From NCBI GenBank assembly GCA_017506865.1, contig JAFCMP010000131.1, positions 62,001-126,000 of the forward strand: a DNA stretch of 64,000 nt. The letters are read 5' to 3'. The first letter of the stretch is position 1. Each line of letters opens with the position of its first letter. The DNA is from Tribonema minus. Taxonomy: Eukaryota; Sar; Xanthophyceae; Tribonematales; Tribonemataceae. The notes below the pieces were generated by a model. That model was given only the letters and a program-made list of their open reading frames with translations. It searched no databases and was not told the origin of the DNA. Shown here in pieces: positions 54,701 to 64,000 of this stretch. The position numbers and the translations under genes were made by a program.

Positions 54701-56447
54701 CTGACGCACGACAACGCTAACAAAGTGAGCGCTGCCTCCTTCCCCCCCCGCCCCCCCCTCCCCCCCCCCACCGCAGCGCTACCTCGAGCAGCGCAATTGC
54801 GCGGCGCGCGTCGGACGTCGCGCATCTCACGGCGACAGCACGTGTTTTCCCTGCTTTGCCGCAGATCCTTCAAATCCGTACAGCCCTTCGCTGATGTGCG
54901 ACAACGCTAACAATCTGAGCACTGCCTCCCTGCCCCCCCACCCCCTTCCCCCTGCCCCACCCACCGCAGCGCTACCTCAAGCAGCGCGACCGCGCGGCGC
55001 TTGATGTGCGACAACGCAACTAATCTGAGCGCTGCCCCCGCCCCTTCACCCCCCCCCCCCCCGCAGCGCTACCTCGAGCAGCGCGACCGCGCGGCATGCG
55101 ACCGCGCGTCCCACGTCGCGCAGCTCACGGCGACGGCGCGCCGCCTCCAGGCGCAGATCGCGCAGCGCGACGGCCTCATCGCTGAGCGCGACATTGCCAT
55201 AGAGGGGCTGCGCGGCGAGCTCGCCCGGCGGCGCGGGGACGAGGGGGGCGGGGGGCAGGGGGCGTGTGAGGGGGAGGGGGGGGGGGCAACCGAGGGGCGG
55301 GCGGGGTCGAGGACGCGGAAGTCAGGCACTGCCGCTGCCGCTGCCGCCGCCGCCGCGGTCATGATTTCCGCGGCGATGGCGGGGGCGCGCGATGACGGCG
55401 GCGGCGGCGGCGGCGGCAGCGAAGCGCACAGCGATGAGGATGCGGGCACGGACGCCGGCGAAGGCGACGACAGCAGCGCTGCGACCGAGGTGCGTTGCGC
55501 CTTTGCGTGCTCGCAGAGTGCGCCGGAGTTTTTGGATAGCGGGTGTGGTAGGTGTCCACGGGCGCGCGTGTAGTGCAGCCTGTGGAATCTGAATGCCATC
55601 CCTTTCTGCCGGAAGTGTTGTCAAGTAATGGTGCTCGTTCAGTGTGAAGCGCAGACTGCCGTGTGAACGTCACATGCATGCATACATGCACCGGATTCAT
55701 GTCGATCATGCAAAGGCGACAGCGCGCGGGGCATCTGACCTTCAATACCATATTGCTGTCATGATGGTGCCAGCTGCAAATTCTGGTGCCAAGGTGCACG
55801 AGCGATGTTATGGTGGCCAACTGAAATCGATACCGCCAACGTTGTGTGATCTTAGACGGGTAGATTGCGGTGACAGTCAAAGTGCCTCGCGTGCCTGTTT
55901 TGGCAGCATTGTAGGCTGCGCTGCACTTACCCTAACCCTAACCCGAACTGCTTGCGCCGTGGTGGGTTCAGTGTGTTCCTGCAGTCATGAGCATTTGTCG
56001 TGACGTAAAGCGTTGCTCAGACATGCAGCCCAGCCGGTAGTAACGACGCAGTTCATGTAAACAGCAGGCTTGCAGGTGCCTGCACTGCCAGACAAGCGGA
56101 CATCTCATGCGGCCGCCACTCAACAAAAACGCGACCAGACCAGTAGTCGTAGCCCTACCGCTAATTACATGCTTTGCCACGGACGCTTTGAGGAGAACAC
56201 TAAGTCCCTGAGTAAAGCGCGTGAATCGACAGCAATGGCTCCTCGCCGATCGCTCTTGCACGGCAGAGGCGGGAGGAGCACGGCCGGCGTCACGCACGGC
56301 AGAGGCGGGAGGAGCACGGCCGGCGTCACGCGCGGCACGGGGATGCGGACAACGATGCAACAGAAGATGAAGTGCACGAGCCGGACGAGCCGCCGCACAC
56401 CGCCGCATGCATCCGCAGGCTTCATTCCAATTCGCCTAAGCGCGCAG
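48716..56447 (+). CDS. Coiled-coil protein of unknown function, 3' end uncertain
   Basis: Exons: 48716-48831, 50844-50883, 51777-51872, 53359-53469, 55067-55489 and 56303-56447 (or from 56267), about 310 aa so far, phases consistent. The N-terminus is MAEPPAIEIPPSLAEIDAIN. Heptad-rich helices follow: LMERSLEIGRMVRE, EFEQLKKDNAALV, NEAIEALLQEANEMA, LTAKLAQREVELMALRQQLA and RLQAQIAQRDGLIAERDIAI. They predict one long coiled coil of about 200 residues. The rest of exon 5 is low-complexity Gly, Ala and Asp. Exon 6 is charged (DADNDATEDEVHEPDEPP) and is less certain. It either splices at the GTGCGT after 56447, in phase 1, or reads on to a stop at 56489-56491. I found no convincing downstream exon. 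No family is recognised. Exons 3 and 4 are followed by, and exon 5 preceded by, tandem copies of their edges, as in the neighbouring genes. Confidence 0.65.
51800..52135 (+). repeat. Donor-side exon-edge array, coiled-coil gene exon 3
   Basis: The exon tail GAGATGGCGATGGACACGCG through CAGACATTGAG with GTGAGG donor ends at 51872 (true), about 52004 and 52120. Periods are 132 and 116 bp, with ACTTCAAGTA motifs between. Confidence 0.92.
53410..53810 (+). repeat. Donor-side exon-edge array, coiled-coil gene exon 4
   Basis: The exon tail GAGGGAGAAGGCCAATGCG with donor recurs at 53470 (true), 53642, about 53725 and 53802. The 53642 copy keeps about 50 nt of exon homology. Confidence 0.88.
54720..55110 (+). 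repeat. Acceptor-side exon-edge array, coiled-coil gene exon 5
   Basis: A poly-C tract, CGCAG and CGCTACCTCGAGCAGCGCGA occur with exon-start copies at 54777, 54970 and 55067 (true). Each is preceded by a GACAACGC.AC.AA.....GAGC block. Confidence 0.92.
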
Positions 56448-56770
56448 GTGCGTGTGCGCTCATGAAAATGTTGAAGTTCCAACTCGCCTAAGCGTGCAGG
56501 TGCGTGCGGACTCACGAAAATGTTGAAACTCCAACTCGCCCAAGCGCGCACTTTCGTGCGGGCTCCGAAAATCTTGTTGAAGTTCTAACTCGCCCAAGTG
56601 CGCAGGTGCGTGCGGGCGCACAAGAGTGCGGTTGAAGTTGCACGACAAAGTATTGCGTGACTTGTGTGCTTCTGAGTGGTTCACTGTTCACGCCGCCGCA
56701 TGCAGTCGCAGGCTGCACTCCAACTCGCCCAAACGCGCAGGTTTGTGCGGGCTCACGAGAGTGTTGAAGT
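56267..56770 (+). repeat. Duplications at both ends of the last recognised coiled-coil exon
   Basis: A 36-bp unit containing GGCAGAGGCGGGAGGAGCAC is present twice (acceptors before 56267 and 56303). Downstream, the exon tail CCAACTCGCC.AAGCGCGCAG plus GTGCGTGCG recurs about four times (near 56481, 56532, 56588 and 56722). Confidence 0.8.
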
Positions 56771-59700
56771 TGCACCACAAAGTATCACGTGACTCGTGTG
56801 CATCTGAGTACTGGTTCACTATTGTTGATCGCGAGGGCTGGTGTGGGACGCCTCTAGGTCCTGAGTGTCACCATTGTATGTAGCTGTTCTATTCAAATCA
56901 TCACCGTCGGTGTGAATGGCTCGCGAGGCTTCTGTGAGTCAGGAATTGAGGTGTATGCGGCTTTTGACTCATCTGGTTGTTGTAATCTCACAATCACACT
57001 CCGCAGCCCATGTGACAATTGGGTCGCCAGGTCACGTCACATTGGGGCGTGGAGGGCTTGCATGACCGACAAAGCGTGGCCACAGGCCATTTGCGCAGTG
57101 CAACACGAGCTTTGTTGGGAAACGAGTATTTGAATATGTATTGGCTGCACCGTATATGAATATGTCTTGGCTGCACCCCTGTAGCGGATGTGCCTGGGCA
57201 GCGCGGCGGTTTGGCCTTTGATGTATGATTAGATCTTGTTGCGATTTTGAAAATCATTTCGACATTAATGCTGGGATACTTTGAGTGGACATGCGGAGTG
57301 CGCACAGGGCCCTCACATCAAGTTTCATGCTGGCTTCACAAAAGCTGCTAAGATGTACCATGCGGCAGACATTCGGGCGCTCACACGCTGGGGAGTTGTC
57401 AAGGATGCTGAAGCTTCTTGATCGTCTTTGTATATAATTTATCGGGGTTGGCTCACACAACTTGAGCCTCATTGTGAAAATTGCCCACTTTGAGGCACTT
57501 TAGGCATGTTGAATACACATTGTCGTCTGACCAGGGCTAGCTAGGTTGCATACACGAACCCAATAGCTTGTGTCATCTTTAGTTGGTGGCGTGCATTCAC
57601 CCACACATGGCCTCCCTTGAGGCATTGGCGACGTCCCGTGACTGCATGAAGAAGTTGAAGGCGCAAGTCAAAATGTCAACAACTAGTGCTCAACTAGCAA
57701 CTTGTGTGAAGGCCACAGATAATTAAGTCATCAGCGAGAATTCATCGTCTAGGGCCAAAGGTCAGGCACAACACACCCATTGGACATGATGTGCTTCTCG
57801 TGGCTGGCAGTGCTGACGGCAGGTACTCAGGGAGCGCATCAACTAACAGCGCTCACTCCTGGCACCAGCATCAGTTGTCGCTGCGTGCGTACAGTGCGTG
57901 CTATTCAGCAGCGTTTCTCTGATCGTGATGCTGCAGCTGTGCTCTGGTGCATGAAGGCCACAACCAAGCCCAACATTGCTGCCTGCTGTCATTGTGGTCT
58001 CGCATGCAGGCTGCGCAATGGCCACAAGGCTGCGCTCCAAGAGCCTAAAGAGGTGAAGCGAGAGGACTTGCTGTCTGTCCGTAACCGACAGGGCGCGAGG
58101 GCTGGGGTAGAGACGGCACTTGCACGTGAATACTGTGAAATTGCCAATGTCTGGCGCAGTCGAGATTATTGTACCAGCGTGTGTTCTTAGGATGTTGATG
58201 TCAATTACGATGAGTGCAGGCACTATGCCAGGCGATGCACCTTCTGCATAGTGCTTACGCACAGCACGTCAACTGCATGAACGCATGAGATGCAGCTTTG
58301 AGCTTTGTTGGCATGTGGGATGCATCACGTATGGCTGAGAGACACAAACTCAGGCTGCCACTGAGGCCAATGGGGTATGCCAAGAAGGAATGAAGACGCT
58401 TCACACACCTACACGTTTGCCAGCGGTGCCAATGTGTTGACTTGTTTGTACCCTTGTGGCTTCCCCCCCCCATGGCCCGACGTACATTGTTGAAGTGCTC
58501 TCCTGCAACAATCTGCTTTGAGCTCGCCCGCACTAATGTTGCTGAACCACTGTGCCAAGAAAAGTGGTCTGACCTGGAGAAACGCGCCTTATGAAGATGA
58601 CACATGCCGTAATCAGTGTTCAGCTGTTGGGCGGGCATGTGCAGCCAGTGCGTGGGCAGATAGTATTTGCACTGACCGCAGCAGGTGTATTTTGCAGGTA
58701 CCTGCAAACTTCTGCGAGAGGTATCGTGCCGTCAGGCCTTGAACACTGCAATTTACCTGAAAGGCTCTTGGCAAGGGCACGCATGAATCGCTGCAAGTGC
58801 AGGTGCGCACTCAACTTGCCCAGGTATCGGCTGATATAGAAAGTACTACTTGCTGTTGGCAGAAGCATGATTTCAATGTGCAGTGGTGCTGGAGATGACA
58901 CCACCGTAATCAGTGTTCAGCTGTTCGGCGTGCCTGTGCAGCCAAATCATGCAGCTCTTTGCTCTGACGGCAACATGCACATTTTGCAAGTACTGCTGGA
59001 GGTATCGGACTGACAGGCCTACAACACTTATAATCAGCCTGAAAGCTCCTTAGAAAGGACACATGTCCGCAAGCGCAAGTGTGCACTCAACTTGACATGT
59101 CCAGCATCGGCTGACGTACTACTAGTGGAAGCATGATGTCATGTGCAATTCTCAGATACCCGTGTGCGCAAAGCGGTGATTGACTTGGGCGGTATGCGCT
59201 TCACAGTGGACAATGTGGGCACCATGTTGGATATTTACTTCCCCCACGAGATGGATGAGTTGAAACAAACGTCAGCCATACCCGCCATAAAACTCAATCT
59301 CAACTATGCAGTGCTCGCTTTCGCCATGCAATCCCATCGGCGAGGAAGCAAATAGACTTTGCTAGTATGAATGTGTTCAACAACTGCGAGGTAAGGCTGA
59401 GCCTGCAAAGTTTTTGCAATTGTGAGGTAAGGCTGAGCCTGCTTTGCATTGCACACACGCATTGATTACCTGTGAGAAAGACCCAAGCCCAAACAGAGCA
59501 CGCCTGCTGTGACATGCACCAGGTCCGCTGGTCCAGCTGCATCAGTCAGCCACCACTATGACGCATCTGCTGTTCGGAGCCGCTCGGAACCTGAGAGCAA
59601 GCAGAGCCAAGCACAGGCCCTTGCATTATTTAGACAAGATGGTTTGAAATTGGCTTGCGCTGACAACCCAAAGACATTGGCAATTCAGCTGCAATTGTGA

Positions 59701-61611
59701 TACACTGGAGTGTATGCGGCAATGACAGAGTGCATGGCAGTGTGCTTTTAAGCAATCCTATTACGATGCATGACAGACACATCAACCCAGGTGAGGCATT
59801 CGATTCCCGCTTTTCAGAGAGAAGTCACACACAATCAATTCCTGAAGAGCTACTTACGCCTGCAAGTGTCGGTCAAAGTATCTTTTGGTGACGTTCCCCT
59901 GCCTGTCCCTGTTCTGTTCTGTTGTTGTGTTGTTCAAGCTTATTCTCTAGGCAATTTGTGTTGCTGTCCTGTTCAGGAGTTTCCCAGAAGCGTATGAAAC
60001 ACAAGTGCTGGCAGCCCCAGTATATACTGCGCCCATGCAAGGTCGCATCCAGTGCAAAAGTGTTGGAACATTAAGTAGGCCCACCTGAGCAGAACGCGCG
60101 CCTCGCCGCCAGTGTACCGAGGACACCGTGACCGTCATGACTTGTAAGGCCTTCGTTTCAAGCTCTGAGCTGATGTGTGTTTTGGAACGGGCACAGCGCG
60201 TCTGCATGCGGCGCCGCGGCCGATGTGCCCTGAGATGATGATTCATGTAGGGTCCTGCGAGAATAAAAGCTCCAAGTTGACTTGATTCGGCCTTGCGTTC
60301 CCGTGATAGTAGTAGTAGTGTACCAGGTGTGCACTCGCTCCGCAGGGGCGCGTCCACCACCACGAATCTATTGCTTCTGCATCGCGCCACACTAGCGAAG
60401 CGTTGCAAGGTTGTGCGTGTCTCACCTCACTCCAGATCTTCACAACTTGAAGTACGAATTTGGAGGAGGAGGAGAGCTCGCTACGGTTGAAAGCTTTCCA
60501 TCGTCTCTCCCTCTCGAGCAGAACACGTGCTGCGAGAACATTAAGGAGTATCGCTTGCCAACGAGGAAACACTGTCTGGGTGTGGGTGAACCAACAACGC
60601 AGCCCTCAGCGCAGCTTGACAGGTGACTGTCAGCAATTTACGTCCTTCTCGTCGGCTGCCATGGCAGTTGTGTGCGGGTCCTCCCTTTAAATTAGCTGAA
60701 TTTTTGCAGTGAGCACCACATAATCATCACTAGTATCCTGATAGGTTCGACGCTGTTTCACATAATGATCTGCTGAAACTTTGACGTAGGCTCAGCCTCC
60801 AGACATGCTTTGATGGACATGATGTGGTGTGAAGCTTGGACTGTCCACTTCTTACAGCCCCTTTCAAGATTTACTTGACGTACTTTCCAGTGATTGTTTG
60901 CATCAGTAGCATCTGGAGCCTCTTCGTTTGTGTGATATATTCATATGACATATGCATACATACGGTGAATGTGAATGGTGTAACATCTACCATCAGCGGC
61001 AGTAAATAGCCAGTCCAAGCCATAATAGGTCCGGGATTGGCCGACTTTGCACCTTTGGAGAAAAAAGCGGAAAGGGTCGGTGTACAGTGAGCCAATATTG
61101 TGCCTTCTGCGCTGCAGCACATGACATTGAAATTGTGCCATACTACTCACTGCAGTGAATGACTGTCGCAGCTGATGTGATATCCTAGAAGGTGATATTG
61201 TCATGTATGCATGGGCACGCTCCTTGTTCAGCTCTCAGACTGCCGATTGTGCCGACGAGTCCTTGCACATGGTCGCACAGGTGCCTGTCGCCTACATGTC
61301 TGCATGACACTTTGACATCCGCCTGCCTACTGGCAACCATTCCCATCACCCCCACATCACTGTATCAGGGTGACCCAGTCACCAGTTTGAGTTGTCTTGA
61401 GGTATGGCACCATCATGCATCATCTGTATTTTTGTGAAGAATCCCAGCACAGCCAATCAGTTTCCTCCCAATGGCATCGGCAGTTCGGAAATCCCAGCAC
61501 AGTCAAATTGAATCAGATTCGGCCCATAAGCAATTGAGAGCATCACTGCAGCCAGCAGCATTTGTATGCAACTGAAAGCTTGTCCCGTGAGGTTGCATTA
61601 CAAAATATCAT
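56771..61611. other. Region with fragmentary open frames, no supported gene
   Basis: About 4.8 kb, visibly less G+C-rich and without poly-C tracts, Gly/Ala codon runs or exon-edge arrays. Several short stretches look protein-like: about 57310-57420, 57950-58190, 59150-59355 and 59770-59900 on the plus strand. They do not join into a model I can defend and I do not recognise them. They may be a decayed gene or element, or chance. The 296-bp duplication at 58.6-59.1 kb lies here. Confidence 0.4.
58605..59150. repeat. ~296-bp tandem duplication, two diverged copies
   Basis: CGTAATCAGTGTTCAGCTGTT starts copies at 58608 and 58904. Both continue through matching blocks (AACACT..AAT...CCTGAA and CACTCAACTTG), each ending near a CAATGTGCAG or GTGCAATTCTCAG acceptor-like sequence. 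Confidence 0.7.
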
Positions 61612-61644
61612 ATGATAAAGGTACCTACATATGCATCACTTCAC

Positions 61645-62154
61645 ATGGCAAGCAGGCTGAAGAAGATCCTGGCCGGGGACGCGTCATCATGCGTGCCGCT
61701 CATCTTCACCGCCCTGTCAGCATATGCCCTCCAGCTTGATGCGGCACGACAAGGGGGCGTGGGCCCGCTTGCTGACGGATGGCTTGCCGCCCGGTTGTTG
61801 GCAGTGCGTCACCAAGCCGCGCAGCCATCGCAACCTGGTCAGGAGCGGAGAGGCAGAGCAGGTGATGGCGGCAGCAGCAGCAAGCGCGGTCACGGTGGCG
61901 TGGGCGGGGGGACTACGACGCGGGCTCTAAGTCAGACTTGGTGTACAATTCAGAATTTGATTACAAGTTGGAATCTGAGTTGGACTGGGTGTTTTGACGC
62001 ACAGTCTGATGCGCCCTCAGACATCATGGACGTCGACCCCAATCCCGGCAGCCAGAACAGCAGCGCATTGGCCGTGATAGCGGGGCTTGCAGCAGGCTTT
62101 CAAGCGTCAGACATGGCCGGCGACCCCGACGTCAACAGGGGCTGCAACTGTTAG
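61645..62154 (+). CDS. Possible hypothetical protein, unrecognised
   Basis: An open frame of about 170 codons from the in-frame ATG at 61645 (another ATG is at 61612) to a stop at 62152-62154. It begins MASRLKKILAGDASSCVPLI, has a Gly/Ser-rich middle and ends in an acidic segment with DIMDVDPNPGSQ and DMAGDPDVNRG. The other two frames across the same stretch are also open for long distances, as expected in GC-rich sequence, so the frame is not secure. It could be the upstream exon of the open frame at 62301 or may not be a gene. No similarity is recognised. Confidence 0.3.
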   Translation: MASRLKKILAGDASSCVPLIFTALSAYALQLDAARQGGVGPLADGWLAARLLAVRHQAAQPSQPGQERRGRAGDGGSSSKRGHGGVGGGTTTRALSQTWCTIQNLITSWNLSWTGCFDAQSDAPSDIMDVDPNPGSQNSSALAVIAGLAAGFQASDMAGDPDVNRGCNC

Positions 62155-62300
62155 AGCAGAAGCTCTGCCCACAGCTTCCGGGTCCTAGGCCACACCAGCC
62201 ACCGCAACACGGCAGTGCGGCGGGTCTGCTCTGCTGATCATGATGCAGTGAGCAGTGCGTTTCCTGACAATCTCCTGGTACCTGCAGCCTGCGAGGTTTG

Positions 62301-63022
62301 ATGAGGGTGACCTTGGCGGAGCAACGCTCAGCGGCACGCTATGTGACTGCCCAGGTCGGCGCCAACGACGACGCGCGCGGCATGATGCTGTCTCTGATGC
62401 TCGACGAGGCGTCGAGGTGCGTGGCGCTGTACGCCGTGCCAGCGGGGGGGGCGCTGCCGGCGGGGTACGCACCTCCGCCCTCCGCGAGCGACTGGTACAC
62501 GCCAGAGCAGGCGCAGGCCATGTACGAGCACAGCGGCATGCGCATGTGCACCATGCCCGAGGGGTCCGCCGTAGAGAGCCAGCAGCACGGCTGCATCTTT
62601 GTAGACTTCCCCCGGCTGCTGCGAGCGTACGTCCAGCTCGGCAGCGGCGCTGACGGCATTTTCTTCGAGCCCATCATCAGCGAGCGTCACCGCGAGAACG
62701 ATGCCGGTGTTGTAGTGATAGAGCGCGTCTACAGCGTGCGCGCCATCGAGGGCGTTGAGTTCTTCATTGAGCCCGACGCTCACGCAAACAGCACGCGCCC
62801 CTGGTTGCAAGTCAGAATACCGGGAAACTGCGACAGTAGCCCACAGCGACGGCGGCCACTGATCCGGGAATGCGTGCCGGTCATCCTCAGCTCGTGGTTC
62901 GGCGGCATCACCGCTCAGCGACCGCTCAGTGCGCAACACCCTGCTGCCTACTTAGTGACTGGCATGCTCACCATCCGCCCCGCATCGGCTGCGCACGCAC
63001 AGGCCGCAGCAGCCGCCGCCGC

Positions 63023-63053
<31 letters not shown>

Positions 63054-63068
63054 GCCCCCCATGCCTAG
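62301..63068 (+). CDS. Hypothetical protein with poly-alanine C-terminus
   Basis: An uninterrupted 255-codon frame from ATG 62301 to TAG 63066-63068. Codon choice is G+C-rich at third positions, like the recognised genes here. The N-terminal 200 residues have balanced composition with stretches such as ARYVTAQVGANDDARGMMLS, GCIFVDFPRLLRAYVQL, DGIFFEPIISERHREN and RAIEGVEFFIEPDAH, which look like a folded domain I do not recognise. It ends in roughly 20 alanines encoded mainly by GCC repeats, then PHA. A possible splice acceptor (CTGCAG) ends at 62287, so an upstream exon is possible. No intron interrupts it, unlike the multi-exon genes to the left. Confidence 0.45.
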
Positions 63069-64000
63069 TTCTTGACAGTCCGCCGGCCGCCAATTAGAGC
63101 GGCCGCGCGTTGAAGTCGTGTCTTGTTGGCGTCGGTGCACAAGAAGTTTTGTCCTCAGTCTGCACACACAGGTCGCAACATAGGTTCAGAAATCAGTGAT
63201 GGTGCTGCACAATTGTGATACTCACTCCGATTTGGTGGCATTTTGAGGGTACTACTGAGTACAGAGGTTCAACTTTAAGCTACTGTTACTTCAGCCCCCC
63301 CCCCCCCTCTCGCACATTTTGATGCTACACAGCCTCCATACCATGCAGTGATTGCCATTGCCGCTGATTACGCATTTGTGTCAGTGTGTGTTGCCGCTCT
63401 GCTGTTTGCTGGCACTCTGCGCACTTCAACTGCAACAAAGTGAATGAGTCGTGCGACATCATGCCATTTGACCATATTGAGGCTTGCATACATGCCGCGT
63501 ACCACATACGGGCTACGTAGCTTATGTGCACTCTGACGCCTGTCATGTGCTTTAGATGCTGAGTTTGGGGTGCCTGTGTGCATCTTGCCAATGGTTGCCA
63601 TGCGGCGCAATGAACACGTGCTGCTGCATGACTTGCCAATTCAGTGGCTATGACGCTTGATGGTCAACGCTCATCACACTCTGGTGTAGCATCTTGTGTC
63701 GTAGCGACGATGGAAACAAGGTACGTGTAACACTTCTGTCACACGGTGCCAGTGGTGCAAGAACCGTGGGACAAACAGTATGATAGAATATCAATGACTG
63801 AGCGCTGCGCGGGCAGCAGTTGCACCATTCTTCGTGTGTCTGGTGGTGCCCTCCTAAGCTTGCAAACACTACCAAGGTAGATGAAGCTTTGATGTTTTGT
63901 ATGAAGCTTGAGCACTGAGCACAGTCGGCAGTACTGCAGCGCTGCTCAGGTGTGGCTGCTGCACACGTCTCGCTGAAGGAGTGGGCCTGGTAGATACCTA
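63069..64000. other. Non-coding end of window
   Basis: No supported gene. It contains a 12-base C run near 63296. The open frames present are short and lack similarity that I recognise. Confidence 0.45.

Noticed and set aside
61612-62300. Joining the 61.6-kb and 62.3-kb open frames into one gene
   Set aside because: A stop codon and an uncertain acceptor lie between them, and no phase-consistent donor could be defended.

Overview
This window comes from a nuclear genome of an intron-rich, GC-rich eukaryote, probably a single-celled alga or another protist. The evidence is GT-AG introns in every recognised gene, long Gln, Ala, Gly and Ser runs in the proteins, G+C-rich codon third positions, and TTAGGG-type telomere-like tracts inside introns. 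I cannot name the organism. The gene models below were assembled by hand from protein similarity, splice-site consensus and reading-frame phase.

Layout. Three genes lie on the minus strand. The first is a leucine-rich-repeat protein (1-8720, 3' end outside the window). The second is a member of the protein family often labelled '3-methyladenine DNA glycosylase' in actinobacteria (10034-14132). The third is the tRNA-splicing endonuclease subunit Sen34/TSEN34 (16619-20854). A 273-bp divergent promoter region separates TSEN34 from a 22-exon SMARCAL1-type annealing helicase on the plus strand (21128-46879). A coiled-coil protein gene follows (48716 to at least 56447, plus strand). The last 7.5 kb holds fragmentary open frames and two possible hypothetical genes near 61.6-63.1 kb. 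I see no rRNA, tRNA or CRISPR, and no mobile element I can name.

The most unusual feature is intron architecture. At exon after exon, in all five multi-exon genes, the exon edge together with its splice site and adjacent intron is tandemly repeated 2-5 times in the flanking intron. Most units are roughly 90-220 bp. Some arrays sit on the acceptor side, some on the donor side, and several exons have both. Two terminal exons have the same kind of array downstream of the stop codon. The copies have diverged, so this is not a simple assembly repeat. They carry decoy splice sites and partial exon sequence. CCCTAA tracts, an ACTTGAAGT motif and pure C (or G) homopolymers are interspersed in the same introns.

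Functionally, SMARCAL1 (fork remodelling) and TSEN34 (tRNA intron removal) share a promoter region but no known pathway. I see no evidence that the five genes form a cluster with one function.
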